DNA of 64,000 nt from Fimbriimonadaceae bacterium (lineage in GTDB: Bacteria; Armatimonadota; Fimbriimonadia; Fimbriimonadales; Fimbriimonadaceae). A program made the position numbers and the translations under genes. The stretch covers positions 32,812 through 96,811 of the forward strand of contig JAHBTB010000008.1 of NCBI GenBank assembly GCA_019638795.1, read 5' to 3'. The notes beneath the pieces are model-generated. The model made no database searches, was not told the origin of the DNA, and saw only the letters and a list, made by a program, of their open reading frames with translations. The number at the start of each line of letters is the position of its first letter. The stretch's first letter is position 1. Positions 39,895 through 48,961 of the stretch are shown here, piece by piece.

Positions 39895-41156
39895 GGGTCG
39901 CCGTGGTCGGGGCCGGGTTCGCGGGGCTCCGCGCCGCCATGTTGCTGGAGTCGACTGGCCACGAAGTCGTCGTGCTGGAGGCTCGGGGTCGTGTCGGGGG
40001 GCGGGCCAGCACGGTGCGCGTCGGCGGTGGGTTCTATGAGGCCGGTGGCGAATGGATCGACGCCGACCACCATCGGGTCGCCGGGTTGCTGGCGGAGTTT
40101 GGCCAGGAGCCGGAGCCCTGCGACCAGTGGCCGGGGCGGGTCGTGTACCAAGGCGAGGCGGCACCGGAGGACGCCCCGTGGTCCGACGCGGCGACTGATC
40201 TCGACGCCGTCGAGGAGGCGGCCGTCGCCCTGTGCCGGCGGATGCCCGCCGAACCCGCCGACGACCAGGCGTGGGCCCACGTCGACCAAAAGTCTCTTGG
40301 CGCCTGGCTCGACCAGCACTGTGCCAGCCGACGCGGCCGCTGGCTGGCCGAGGGCGTCTTTCGGAGCGACGAAGGGGAAGACACCGGGCGCGTCGGCTTG
40401 CTGGGCTGGTTGGAGGGCTACCGGCACTACCTCGACCGGGAGGAAGGGGTGATGAGCGCGTTCCGGTTTCCCGAGGGTGCGGAAGGGCTCTGCGAACGCA
40501 TGGCGGCTAGCCTGGACCAACCCGTCTCGTTCGGCTGGCGTCTCCGTTCGGTCGAGCAGGGAGAAGACTGTGTCGCCCTTTGGTCGGACAACGAGGTCGT
40601 CGTGGCCGACCGTGCCGTCATCACCTTGCCGCCTTCCGTCCTACGGGACATCGATTTCGGCCCGGAACCGGTGCCCCAGCAGGAGGCCTGGGCCGCCGTC
40701 ACAGGGGCCCGGACCGTCAAGGTCGCCCTGCGGTTTGAGCACCGGTTTTGGGAAGGGTCGCCGCGCACGTTGGCCGACCTGCCGTTCCAGCAGGTGTGGG
40801 ACGGGGGCCGAGGCGACTTGCCTCTCCTGTGCACCTACATCTGCGGCGACGGGGCCGACGCGGTGCGCCGGGCCGACGACCCTGTCCAACACGTCCTCCG
40901 GTGGGTCGGCGAGGTGTTCCCCGGGGCGGCGGCTGCCTTCGTCGAGGGCTGGCTGCACGATTGGGTCGGAGACGACCACGCCCGCGGCGGTTACACGTGC
41001 CTGACCCCCGGGTCGTCGCGCCTCCGCCGGTGGTTGCGTGAACCGGTCGGCCGGGCCCACCTGGCCGGGGAAGGCACCTCCGACTGGATCGGCTTTTACG
41101 AAGGCGCGTTGGAAAGCGCGGAGCGGGTGACCCGCGAGGTACTGGATGCAAACTGA
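39891..41156 (+). CDS. FAD-dependent amine oxidase / NAD(P)-binding flavoprotein
   Basis: A 421-residue flavin amine-oxidase family protein. The dinucleotide fold reads VAVVGAGFAGLRAA with LEARGRVGGRAST; the FAD-proximal C-terminus reads HLAGEGTSDWIGFYEGALESA. The middle (WIDADHHRVAGLLAEFG) is typical of phytoene-desaturase/amine-oxidase relatives. Substrate unknown. GTG start, with GGAGGAAG about 6 nt upstream, overlapping the previous stop by 4 nt; it overlaps the amidohydrolase by 11 nt. Confidence 0.88.
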   Translation: MRVAVVGAGFAGLRAAMLLESTGHEVVVLEARGRVGGRASTVRVGGGFYEAGGEWIDADHHRVAGLLAEFGQEPEPCDQWPGRVVYQGEAAPEDAPWSDAATDLDAVEEAAVALCRRMPAEPADDQAWAHVDQKSLGAWLDQHCASRRGRWLAEGVFRSDEGEDTGRVGLLGWLEGYRHYLDREEGVMSAFRFPEGAEGLCERMAASLDQPVSFGWRLRSVEQGEDCVALWSDNEVVVADRAVITLPPSVLRDIDFGPEPVPQQEAWAAVTGARTVKVALRFEHRFWEGSPRTLADLPFQQVWDGGRGDLPLLCTYICGDGADAVRRADDPVQHVLRWVGEVFPGAAAAFVEGWLHDWVGDDHARGGYTCLTPGSSRLRRWLREPVGRAHLAGEGTSDWIGFYEGALESAERVTREVLDAN

Positions 41157-42639
41157 CTACACACTCAACGACGGAAGGGCCGTCTTGGCCGTCCGCGACG
41201 GGATCTTCGTCACTCCCGGCGGCGGTCGGCCCGAACCGCTTCCCGGCGCCTATGTCGGCCCCGCGTTCGTCGACTGCCATTGCCATGTCCTTCCCGCCGG
41301 CCTGCACCTGCACAGCCTGGACTTGCGCGGCACGACCTCCCATGAGGAGGTGCTGGACCGGGTCGCCCAGAGACACCGCGACCAGCCGGACGGTTGGCTG
41401 CTCGCCGTCCAGTACGACCAGAACCGTTTTGCCGACGGGCGGCACCTGACCGCCGCCCAACTCGACGCGATCACCAAGGAGAGGCCGGTCGTCCTCCGCC
41501 ACTTCAACGGTCACGCCGGTGTGGCGAACTCGGCCGCGCTGGCCGCTGCCGGAGTCGGGCCCGACACGCCAGACCCCAGCGGCGGGGTCTACCGTCGCGG
41601 CCCCGACGGCCGACCCGACGGCGTCCTGCTGGAGCACGCCCTCGACCACGTGATGGCGTCCAGCCCGGCCCCCGACCTGGAGCAAATGGTCGCCGCCATC
41701 CTCGCCGCCGGCGAGTCCATGGCCAGCATGGGCGTCGGCACGGCGACGGACATGATGACCGGGTACGTCGACCTTGAGACCGAACTGACCGCCTATCGCC
41801 TGGCCAGCGAACGGGGCTGCGCCGTCCGGCTACGGCTCTTCGTCCAGTGGCGTGACCTGTTCGGCCGTCGCGCCATGCCCCAGGAGCGCTTGCGCGAGCA
41901 CCTCGCGGCGATGGACCCCGCCCGGTGCCGGGTGGAGGGGGCGAAGATCTTCTCCGACGGGGCGATCGCCTCGGGCACTGCGGCGATCCACGGCGAGTTC
42001 AAGACCGGCGGCAGCGGTCAGCTCATTTACTCGCCTGAGCGTCTCCACGAGATGGTACGCGTCGCCGACGAGGCCGGCTGGCGGATCGCGGTCCACTCCA
42101 TTGGCGACCGGGCCACCGACCACGTGGCCGACGCGTTCAGCCAGACCCAAGACCCCACCCGCCACCGGATCGAGCACGCCATGATCCTCAGCGACGCCCA
42201 AATCGACCGCTTGGCCAAGCTCGGCGCCCATGTGGCGATGCAACCCGAGTTTCTCGTCCAGAACGGCGTGGCCTATCGCAAGCAGTTGGCCGACCACGTC
42301 TCCCCGCTCCTCAATCGGACGCGCAGCGTTCTCGACGCGGGTATCAGCCTGTCGCTCAGCTCCGACCGGCCTGTCGTGGCGGGCGACCCGCTTGTCGGCG
42401 TCCGGGCCGCGGTCGACCGGCCCGAAGGATTCGACCCGAGGGAGGACTTGACGTGGGACGAAGCCCTGTCCCTTTACACTGCTGGGGCGTCCGACGCGAA
42501 CGGGGACACAGGGCAGGGACGGCTGGACGAAGGGTGCCGGGCCGACTTCGCCGTCTTCGACCGGGATGTCCGGGACGGCGGGACCTGCCAGGCCCTGTGG
42601 GTGGCAGGCAAGCCCGTATGGCGACGCCGGTTGGACTGA
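41146..42639 (+). CDS. Amidohydrolase family 3 (YtcJ-like)
   Basis: A 497-residue metal-dependent hydrolase. The metal-binding HxH is in FVDCHCHVLPAG; VLRHFNGHAGVANS and IAVHSIGDRATD supply later His ligands; SSDRPVVAGDP holds the conserved Asp. YtcJ-like enzymes hydrolyse amides/ureido bonds of varied metabolites. Last gene of the UbiA operon, coupled to the flavoprotein by an 11-nt overlap, and followed by a terminator. Confidence 0.92.
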   Translation: MQTDYTLNDGRAVLAVRDGIFVTPGGGRPEPLPGAYVGPAFVDCHCHVLPAGLHLHSLDLRGTTSHEEVLDRVAQRHRDQPDGWLLAVQYDQNRFADGRHLTAAQLDAITKERPVVLRHFNGHAGVANSAALAAAGVGPDTPDPSGGVYRRGPDGRPDGVLLEHALDHVMASSPAPDLEQMVAAILAAGESMASMGVGTATDMMTGYVDLETELTAYRLASERGCAVRLRLFVQWRDLFGRRAMPQERLREHLAAMDPARCRVEGAKIFSDGAIASGTAAIHGEFKTGGSGQLIYSPERLHEMVRVADEAGWRIAVHSIGDRATDHVADAFSQTQDPTRHRIEHAMILSDAQIDRLAKLGAHVAMQPEFLVQNGVAYRKQLADHVSPLLNRTRSVLDAGISLSLSSDRPVVAGDPLVGVRAAVDRPEGFDPREDLTWDEALSLYTAGASDANGDTGQGRLDEGCRADFAVFDRDVRDGGTCQALWVAGKPVWRRRLD

Positions 42640-42773
42640 TGGTCTATCCTGGTCCTACCCAGGGATTAGGACCACGGATACCCGAGGGCCCGCCGCGCGT
42701 TGGAATGGGTGACGCGCGATCCTCCTCCCACCGCGTCAGGGCAAGTATCCCAGGCTTGTCCCATCCAACCCAA

Positions 42774-42803
42774 GAGCCCCCGCCTCGTGCGGGGGTCTCT
42801 TTG
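42774..42803 (+). terminator. Intrinsic terminator of the UbiA operon
   Basis: CCCCCGC (42777-42783) pairs with GCGGGGG (42789-42795), loop CTCGT, followed by TCTCTTTGTGT. Confidence 0.8.
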
Positions 42804-42812
42804 TGTCTGGGA

Positions 42813-43469
42813 CTAGGAGCGGGCCATGGTCCGCAAGCCGCCGAGCGGCTCGCTGAACCGGACACGGACGATCCGCCCGACCGCCGAGCCCCATGCGCCA
42901 GGAATAGACTCCAGAGCCCAGCCGTCGCAGACGCCCCGGCCGTCCGGCAGGACAAGCCGCACCGATTCACCGGCGGTGATGTCGCACTGGGTGACGAGTT
43001 TGGCCCCGTTGGCGGAGAGGTCGCACAGGACGGCAGGTTCGTCGTTGATCTGGGCCTCGATGCCGTCAAAGACGGTCTCGCGGAGTTCGGCACGGCGTTC
43101 CACCCGGCGCACGGCGGAGGGATGGGCCACCGTGAACTGGTGGGTCACTGGGTCGCGGGAGACGACCTCGGTGCGGAAGGTGAGGACGCCGTCTGTCGTG
43201 GGGACTTGGGCCATGTACGGCTCGCCGACCTGGACGGGGACGTAGTGGTCGCGCTGGAGAGGGGCGCTGAACACCAGGCCTTCACGCTCGGTGGCGACGT
43301 AGTAGCACCGGTACACCCCTTTAGGGCCGACAAGGCGGGCCTTCGTGTGGGGGGCCAGCTCCAGGACATGGTGCTTGCTTCTTCGGCGCATAGAGAAAAT
43401 TGTGCCGATAACCGCGCCGATCACCAGAGCAATCGCGAACAGTCCGATAACTTCAAGTATTTCCCGCAT
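42813..43469 (-). CDS. Membrane-anchored YcgR-like PilZ protein
   Basis: A 218-residue cyclic-di-GMP receptor. One N-terminal membrane helix (about 5-25), a YcgR-type N-domain (about 38-115), and a PilZ domain with RRVERRAELR and DLSANG, the two c-di-GMP contact motifs. YcgR-like proteins brake flagella or regulate envelope functions. GAGGACC precedes the ATG. The diguanylate cyclase at 4715-5581 could supply its ligand. Confidence 0.9.
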   Translation of the reverse strand: MREILEVIGLFAIALVIGAVIGTIFSMRRRSKHHVLELAPHTKARLVGPKGVYRCYYVATEREGLVFSAPLQRDHYVPVQVGEPYMAQVPTTDGVLTFRTEVVSRDPVTHQFTVAHPSAVRRVERRAELRETVFDGIEAQINDEPAVLCDLSANGAKLVTQCDITAGESVRLVLPDGRGVCDGWALESIPGAWGSAVGRIVRVRFSEPLGGLRTMARS

Positions 43470-43497
43470 CGGGTCCTCAGATCAAAGACAAGAGTGT

Positions 43498-45075
43498 TCA
43501 GTGATCGTGGTCTCGACGCTCTTCTTGGTACAACGCCCGGACGTAAGGCACAAGCTCAAGGACTTCGCTCAAGCTCATCGTCGCTTCGTCGGCCAGGTCG
43601 TCGTCGCCAGTCGTCGCCAGATCCAAGATCTCTTGACCACATTGGGCGAGCAACTTCTGTGCCAGATCACGCTCGGCTTGCGACTTTTTGTAACGTTGAG
43701 GTGTAGGCAACAACGCGACCAGGTTGGAGAGGGCGAGGGTCTGCCGCTGCAGCGCCATCGCGCGGGCGACGACCTCAGGAGTTTTGGGGGCGTGGCGCGC
43801 CACGGGGATCAGTTCGCGGCACGAGGAACCGACCACGTCGACAGCCTGGCTGACCAACTCGACGGCCCGGACGTAGGTTTGCTCCAGTGACGCGGGGCTG
43901 GCGTCGTTAACCGCCTTGAGATCGGCCTGACATCCTTCCACGTCGCCAAGAAGGCCGCGTGCCACCGCTCGGCCGACGACGGCCTCGGGGGTCGGGCCCG
44001 CCGTGATCGAGGCAGAGTAAGCGTTCATCGCGTCGACCAGGCGGTTTTGCACCAGCAAGATGTCGCCGAGCACCGCCATCGAGGCGACCGCTTTGGCGTT
44101 GTGGTGGGTGGCGACGTCCAAGTCGGCCTGCGCCTCCTTCGGTTTGCCGGCCGCCAACCAGTGCCGGGCCGATTTGAGCCAGGGGCCCGGGTCGCCCGTA
44201 GTCAGCCGGGCCGCCCGGCGGGCCTCCATGGCGGCCTCGAAGGCCATGCCCTGCGCCGAGAGCAGGTCGATGAGCCATTGGCGGGGCCCGATGTCGTAAG
44301 GGGCTTGGTCGACGGCCTCGCGGAGGGTGAGAATGGCCATCGCCGGCTTGCCTTCCGCGACAAGGGCGTCGACCTGCTTCTTGAGCGCCGCCCCGGCAGC
44401 GGGGTCGAGGGTGACGGCGACGGTGCCGCCGAGCTCCGTTTTCCGGTCGTGGGGGGTGGAAAGCCGGGGTCGCTTGGGCAGGTCATGGAAGGCGGTGTCG
44501 GCCAACAGTTCCGACCATGTCCGCGTCAAGGAGAGGGCGGTGCTGTCCCAGTCGGGCCTGCCGTCGACATAGGCCACCATAGACTCGAACATCTTGTCGA
44601 TGTCGGTGAACTGGCCGACCGCCTTGCGAGACTTCTCGTCGACGAAGAGGCGGGGACGATAGCGGCTTTGCCGGTCGTACTCACCGAACCGCCATATCGG
44701 CCGGCTGTCGCGGCCCCGGTAGAGAAAGGCAAGGGGGCGGAGACCGTTGTTCTCCTTGAAGACGGTGACGAAGAGGACGTACGGGACACGCAGCTTCTCG
44801 GCGGCCTCGCGGATCTTTTGCTGGCTGGCCTGGGCGTCAAACTGGATCGTCCCCTCGTCGTTGGCGGCCCGGATGTAAGGGTCGGTCATCGACCAGAAGA
44901 CGGGGACGACCTGGCCGATCTCGTCGAGGGCTTGGGCCATCCGAGAGCCGACGAGCAGGTTACGGTCGACGCCCTCGACAGGCGGGGCCATGAGTTGGGC
45001 GACCAAAACCGTGGGCGGGACGGAGCGCGCCGGGGCGGACACCGCGAGGGCAAGGAGCACGGCGGGGCCCGGCAA
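43498..45075 (-). CDS. Exported TPR-repeat protein
   Basis: A 525-residue protein. After a short signal-like start (AVLLALAVSAPARS) the first 200 residues form an alpha/beta region reminiscent of CsgG/FlgO-type domains (NLLVGSRMAQALDE; VPYVLFVTVFKENN). TPR helices follow (about 235-400; AILTLREAVDQAPYDIG, AMNAYSASITAGPTPEA). Function unknown. Start is TTG at 45075, seven nt after the stop of the upstream TPR gene; a GTG at 45060 is an alternative. Confidence 0.7.
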   Translation of the reverse strand: MPGPAVLLALAVSAPARSVPPTVLVAQLMAPPVEGVDRNLLVGSRMAQALDEIGQVVPVFWSMTDPYIRAANDEGTIQFDAQASQQKIREAAEKLRVPYVLFVTVFKENNGLRPLAFLYRGRDSRPIWRFGEYDRQSRYRPRLFVDEKSRKAVGQFTDIDKMFESMVAYVDGRPDWDSTALSLTRTWSELLADTAFHDLPKRPRLSTPHDRKTELGGTVAVTLDPAAGAALKKQVDALVAEGKPAMAILTLREAVDQAPYDIGPRQWLIDLLSAQGMAFEAAMEARRAARLTTGDPGPWLKSARHWLAAGKPKEAQADLDVATHHNAKAVASMAVLGDILLVQNRLVDAMNAYSASITAGPTPEAVVGRAVARGLLGDVEGCQADLKAVNDASPASLEQTYVRAVELVSQAVDVVGSSCRELIPVARHAPKTPEVVARAMALQRQTLALSNLVALLPTPQRYKKSQAERDLAQKLLAQCGQEILDLATTGDDDLADEATMSLSEVLELVPYVRALYQEERRDHDH

Positions 45076-45081
45076 CCTGGC

Positions 45082-46290
45082 TTAGCCTCCCAAGATGGAC
45101 AACGCCTTCTTGCACGCGGCCAAGGCCCGCTCAGTGCGCTGGTCGGGTTCCTTCTTCAGTTGGGCTTCGAACGCTTCGATGGCGCGGCGATAGGCGGCCA
45201 CGGCGTCCTCGTTCTTGCGCAGCTTCTCGTAGCACTGGGCCAGACGCTGGTTCGTGCTCCCTTTGTCCGCGCCCAGTTTCAGGGCCTTTTGATAGGCGTC
45301 GGCGGCACGGTCGAACTTCCCTTGGAGGTAGAGGTCACGGGCCACCCGGATCATATTGGTGACGGCGACTTCGGGGTTGACCTGGTTGGTCCCGCCCGGG
45401 CTGGCGGTGATCTCGACCACAGCCGGAGGGGCTTTCCGAGGAGGTTCGGCGGGCGGCTCGGGCGTCTTGGCGGATTCGGCCGGCGCGGTGGCGGGGGCCG
45501 AGGTGTTGGGGGGCGTCGTCGGGTTGATGGCGATCCGCGTCGGGTCAAATCCCGGGCCGGGATTGACCGACAGGGGAGGGACGTTGGGGAAACTCAGGGC
45601 GCGGGACCCGGCACCGACGCCCGACGGGGTCGGGGTGCCGACATTGTAGTTGGCCAGCGGCTGGTCTTCCGTCCGGGGTGCCTGGGTGTCGGCGGCTTTG
45701 CGCGCGTCGGGGCCGGGCGCGTCCGGGACCGGCGCTTGGGTCTCAAAGGCGTTGATCCCGCTGTCGGCGTTGGAGACAAGAAGCTGCTCCTGGTCGTCAC
45801 CGGTTTTCGGCGGGTTGTTGGGCAGGGTCAGGGCGATCCCCACCGAGACGAGGACGAGGGCGACGGCCCCGCTCAGGTAGAGCACCTGCCGCTTGTTGCG
45901 CGGCTCGGCGACCTGGATCTCCTTCTGGAGGGCCAGCTTGCGCAAGTGGCCCAGGCGGATGCGGTCAAGCGGTGAGTCGGGCCGCAACTCCAGGATCCGC
46001 TCGTAGCTCTCGACCGCCTCCGAAAATCGCTCTTGCCGCTCGCGGCAGTCGCCATACAGGGCCAGGCCCTCGATCAAGTCGTGGTCGAACTCAAGGGCCG
46101 ACTCGGCGATCATCAATGCTTCGGGGACCCGTCCGTCGGCAAGGAGGCGGCGTCCGTCGCCGACAAGCGCCAACATTTCCTCCCGGGCGGCGTCCACGGC
46201 ACCTTCGGGCATGGGCTGGCCACACTGGCGGCAGAACTTGCTGTCCAGGGTGTTCGTGGTCTTGCAAGCCTCACATTCGATCGTGGGCAT
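45082..46290 (-). CDS. Membrane TPR protein with N-terminal zinc ribbon
   Basis: A 402-residue protein. An N-terminal zinc ribbon (CEACKT...CRQCG, Cys at about 6, 9, 20, 23) is followed by TPR-like helices (about 40-125), one membrane helix (about 132-150), a long Pro/Ala/Thr-rich linker, and C-terminal TPR helices (about 300-400; DRAADAYQKALKLGADKG). Start at 46290 is chosen because AAGGA lies upstream and the ribbon begins immediately after. It is co-directional with the next TPR gene (6-nt gap) and follows an HTH gene. Confidence 0.8.
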   Translation of the reverse strand: MPTIECEACKTTNTLDSKFCRQCGQPMPEGAVDAAREEMLALVGDGRRLLADGRVPEALMIAESALEFDHDLIEGLALYGDCRERQERFSEAVESYERILELRPDSPLDRIRLGHLRKLALQKEIQVAEPRNKRQVLYLSGAVALVLVSVGIALTLPNNPPKTGDDQEQLLVSNADSGINAFETQAPVPDAPGPDARKAADTQAPRTEDQPLANYNVGTPTPSGVGAGSRALSFPNVPPLSVNPGPGFDPTRIAINPTTPPNTSAPATAPAESAKTPEPPAEPPRKAPPAVVEITASPGGTNQVNPEVAVTNMIRVARDLYLQGKFDRAADAYQKALKLGADKGSTNQRLAQCYEKLRKNEDAVAAYRRAIEAFEAQLKKEPDQRTERALAACKKALSILGG

Positions 46291-46359
46291 AGGACGTCCT
46301 TGCGCGGTCATTGTACCAAGAGCCCTCGGGTTCTGGACGCTTTGAATCACCGGGTTCGT

Positions 46360-46785
46360 TCAACGTCCCATCGGAATCCCTCGGGTCGTCTCTTCTTCGT
46401 ACACCGAGGGCAGCCCTCGGAACGGGTAGTCGACCCACGCCTTGGCCAGCTTCTTCGCGCCCTGGAAGAAGACTCGGGCGGCCCCCTGTTTCGTGGTGCC
46501 GAACCGGTCGCCGATCTGCTCGAACGTGTGCCCCTCCAGACGAAGGGTGACCACCTCCAGCTGGCGTTTGGTCAGGGACGACCGTTCAGTGATCTCGGCC
46601 CATTCCTGTCGGTAGAGGTAGAGCGCGCCGGGCCGCACCCGGGGTAGGGCCATCTGGGCTTCGCGTCGGCCCGCCTCCTCTAGCTTCCGGCGGAACGAGT
46701 CTTCCGCATAGTGCGGGGCTTCGGGGTCGCGCGGCACGGCGCGCAGGAGGTCGTCGGCGATCTGGGACAAGGGTGGCTTGTACAT
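46360..46785 (-). CDS. Small HTH (sigma-70 region 4-like) regulator
   Basis: A 141-residue protein whose central part LTKRQLEVVTLRLEGHTFEQIGDRF is a sigma-4/LuxR-type helix-turn-helix followed by TTKQGAARVFFQGAKKL. There is no sigma region 2, so it is a regulator rather than a full sigma factor. A TATACT box lies about 20 nt before the ATG with a TGAG Shine-Dalgarno-like element. It heads a leftward cluster with two TPR genes. Confidence 0.75.
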   Translation of the reverse strand: MYKPPLSQIADDLLRAVPRDPEAPHYAEDSFRRKLEEAGRREAQMALPRVRPGALYLYRQEWAEITERSSLTKRQLEVVTLRLEGHTFEQIGDRFGTTKQGAARVFFQGAKKLAKAWVDYPFRGLPSVYEEETTRGIPMGR

Positions 46786-46909
46786 CTCAGGCCAAAGCCA
46801 GAAATAGTATAATAATGTCTACTAGTCATTTCGCGGGCCCGCCGTCAACCAGCACCTGTGGGCAACCTGGTGAAAGGTCCCGGTAAGGTCCCGGGCGACC
46901 GGGCACAGA

Positions 46910-46915
46910 TATACT
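46910..46915 (+). promoter_or_regulatory. -10 box of leaderless gcvT
   Basis: TATACT ends 7 nt before the ATG at 46923. Confidence 0.55.
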
Positions 46916-46922
46916 CGCCGCC

Positions 46923-47999
46923 ATGTCATCCCAGGTCACGCCGCTTCATGCCGCCCACGTGGCGACGGGGGCCCGCATGGTCGAGTTCGCCGGCTACGAC
47001 ATGCCGGTCCAGTACACGTCGGTCATCGCGGAGGCGAAGGCGGTGCGCGACAGCGCCGGCATGTTCGACGTCAGCCATATGGCGCGGCTGAGCTTCCGCG
47101 GGGCGGGCACCCTGGAGTTCCTGGAGCACATCACGACCAACGACGTCGCCAAGCTGGCCGACGGCCACGGTCAGTATTCGATCCTGCCCAACGCGCAGGG
47201 TGGGGCGGTGGACGACATCATCGTCTATCGGGACGGGCCGGAGGCGTTCCGCATGGTCGTCAACGCCAGCAACCACGAGAAGGACGTGGACCACATGCGT
47301 CAGTTGCTGCCTGCCGGTGTCGAAATGGCCGACCACACGGGCGAAACGGCGATGATCGCCGTCCAGGGCCCGACGGCGACCGCGAAACTGGCCGCGCTCT
47401 CCAACGACCCCGACGGCCTGACCGGTAAACCGTTCTTCGGCACCATGGACGTGTCCGTCGCCGGAGTCCACTGCTTCGCCGCCCGGAGCGGCTACACCGG
47501 CGAAGACGGCTATGAGTTGGTCTGCTCGGCGGCCCTTGCCGAGAAGCTGTGGTACGAGCTGGCCGGGGCCGGCGTCATGCCGTGCGGGCTCGGTGCGCGA
47601 GACGTTCTGCGGGTCGAGGCCGGTCTGCCCCTCTATGGCCACGAGTTGGGCGACGATATGTCGCCCTTGTGGGCCGGGCTTGGTTGGGTGGTCAGCAAGG
47701 ACAAAGGGTTTGTCGGCTCCGCGCACTACGCCGCCGAACGGGAGCGTGGCCCCGCCAAAAAGCTCCTCGGGATCAAAATGGACGGGAAGCGCATTCCCCC
47801 TGCAGGCGCGGATGTGACCGTGGACGGCCAGGTGGCCGGGGTGGTGACCAGCGGGGTCTTCTCCCCCATGCTGAACTGTGGGATCGGTTTCGCCTTGGTC
47901 GGCCCAGGGTTCAAGGTCGGTGACGCTTGCTCGGTAGACGTGCGGGGTCAAGCCGAAACGGCACAATTTGCGAACAAACGGTTCTTCAAACGCGCCTAA
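46923..47999 (+). CDS. gcvT: Aminomethyltransferase (glycine cleavage T protein)
   Basis: A 358-residue T protein that moves the methylene group from lipoyl-H protein to tetrahydrofolate. The folate-site acidic residue is in ITTNDVAKL, SGYTGEDGYEL is the second signature, and the C-terminal barrel holds the KRIPPAGADV and GVVTSGVFSP segments. gcvH/gcvP are not adjacent. Confidence 0.95.
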   Translation: MSSQVTPLHAAHVATGARMVEFAGYDMPVQYTSVIAEAKAVRDSAGMFDVSHMARLSFRGAGTLEFLEHITTNDVAKLADGHGQYSILPNAQGGAVDDIIVYRDGPEAFRMVVNASNHEKDVDHMRQLLPAGVEMADHTGETAMIAVQGPTATAKLAALSNDPDGLTGKPFFGTMDVSVAGVHCFAARSGYTGEDGYELVCSAALAEKLWYELAGAGVMPCGLGARDVLRVEAGLPLYGHELGDDMSPLWAGLGWVVSKDKGFVGSAHYAAERERGPAKKLLGIKMDGKRIPPAGADVTVDGQVAGVVTSGVFSPMLNCGIGFALVGPGFKVGDACSVDVRGQAETAQFANKRFFKRA

Positions 48000-48061
48000 C
48001 AAATGACCATGGCGAATCGGGCGGGAAGTCATTCACTTTTCAGTCCGGATAGCCGAAATAA

Positions 48062-48382
48062 ATGGTGTCGCTGATGAACCAACTACTGGACTGTCCGGTA
48101 CTGGGGCTCGAAGATACGTTTCCTGAGACGCTCTTCGTCCTCAAGCATCCGCCGACAGGAAAATACGGTTGCTACTGCCACGACGGGGTCCACGGCCTCG
48201 CGTGCTTTTCAACCATGGCTCTCGCCCTGTCATTCGCCCGGGAGATCGACCTGAGCGGGATGTCGTGCGAAGAAGTCGCCTTCGACGAAGCGAGGCAGAT
48301 CGCCAAGGACCGGCCCATGCCGGTCGTGTCGCTCATGCTCCTCGACGACCTGAACGAGCCTGTCATCCACTTCGTGCGCTGA
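48062..48382 (+). CDS. Small hypothetical protein
   Basis: A 106-residue soluble acidic protein, not recognised. GKYGCYCHDGVHGLACFST gives several Cys; the rest is helical. It could start at the ATG at 48074. It is closed by a good terminator and has GC-rich codons, supporting a real gene. Confidence 0.6.
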   Translation: MVSLMNQLLDCPVLGLEDTFPETLFVLKHPPTGKYGCYCHDGVHGLACFSTMALALSFAREIDLSGMSCEEVAFDEARQIAKDRPMPVVSLMLLDDLNEPVIHFVR

Positions 48383-48421
48383 CAGCCACTCCCCGACCGC
48401 CACAAGCAATCCATAACACGC

Positions 48422-48460
48422 GGGGCCGTCTCACCACTACGGGGACGGCCCCATTCTTTT
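48422..48460 (+). terminator. Intrinsic terminator
   Basis: GGGGCCGTC (48422-48430) pairs with GACGGCCCC (48444-48452), followed by ATTCTTTT. Confidence 0.9.
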
Positions 48461-48482
48461 GCCCCGCCCGCCGTCCAGCAGG

Positions 48483-48488
48483 CACAAT
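48483..48488 (+). promoter_or_regulatory. -10-like box of the leaderless EVE gene
   Basis: CACAAT ends 5 nt before the ATG at 48494. Confidence 0.35.
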
Positions 48489-48493
48489 AGGCT

Positions 48494-48961
48494 ATGGCCT
48501 ACTGGCTGATGAAGTCTGAGCCCGACTGCTACAGCATCGACGACCTCAGGGCCAAAGGTGGCCCCGACGTGTGGGAGGGTTGCCGCAACTACACGGTGCG
48601 CAACTTCTTCCGCGACGCGATGAGCGACGGCGACCTCGCGTTCTTCTATCACTCTGTCGCCGACCCGACCGGCGTCGTCGGGACCATGCGCGTCGTCGGG
48701 GACGCCTACCCCGACCCCACCCAGTTCGACCCCCAGAGCGAGTACTACGACCCTAAGGCCCCCGCCGACGGGACGCGGTGGGTCACCCGTGACGTGGTGT
48801 TCGTCGAGAAGTTTCCGCGCTGCGTGACCTTGGCCGAGATGAGGACGGTGTCCGGGCTCGAAGAGATGCTCGTGCTGCGTAAGGGCCAGCGCCTGAGCGT
48901 CATGCCCGTCACCGAGGCCGAGTGGAACATCGTCTGTGACCTGGCCCGCAGAACACCGTGA
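48494..48961 (+). CDS. EVE-domain protein
   Basis: A 155-residue stand-alone EVE domain (PUA-like fold): MAYWLMKSEPDCYSIDDL, WEGCRNYTVRNFFR, DLAFFYHSV, and the aromatic DPQSEYYDPKA segment. EVE domains bind modified bases in DNA or RNA and occur in modification-dependent restriction and in housekeeping roles. No restriction gene is adjacent. Confidence 0.93.
   Translation: MAYWLMKSEPDCYSIDDLRAKGGPDVWEGCRNYTVRNFFRDAMSDGDLAFFYHSVADPTGVVGTMRVVGDAYPDPTQFDPQSEYYDPKAPADGTRWVTRDVVFVEKFPRCVTLAEMRTVSGLEEMLVLRKGQRLSVMPVTEAEWNIVCDLARRTP

Noticed and set aside
42453..43706. Plus-strand ORF of 417 codons across the amidohydrolase 3' end, terminator and PilZ gene
   Set aside because: It runs through a terminator and is antisense to a recognised PilZ protein.
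44047..45975. Plus-strand ORF of 642 codons opposite the TPR genes
   Set aside because: Spans two real minus-strand genes and their junction; composition is Gly/Val/Arg biased.
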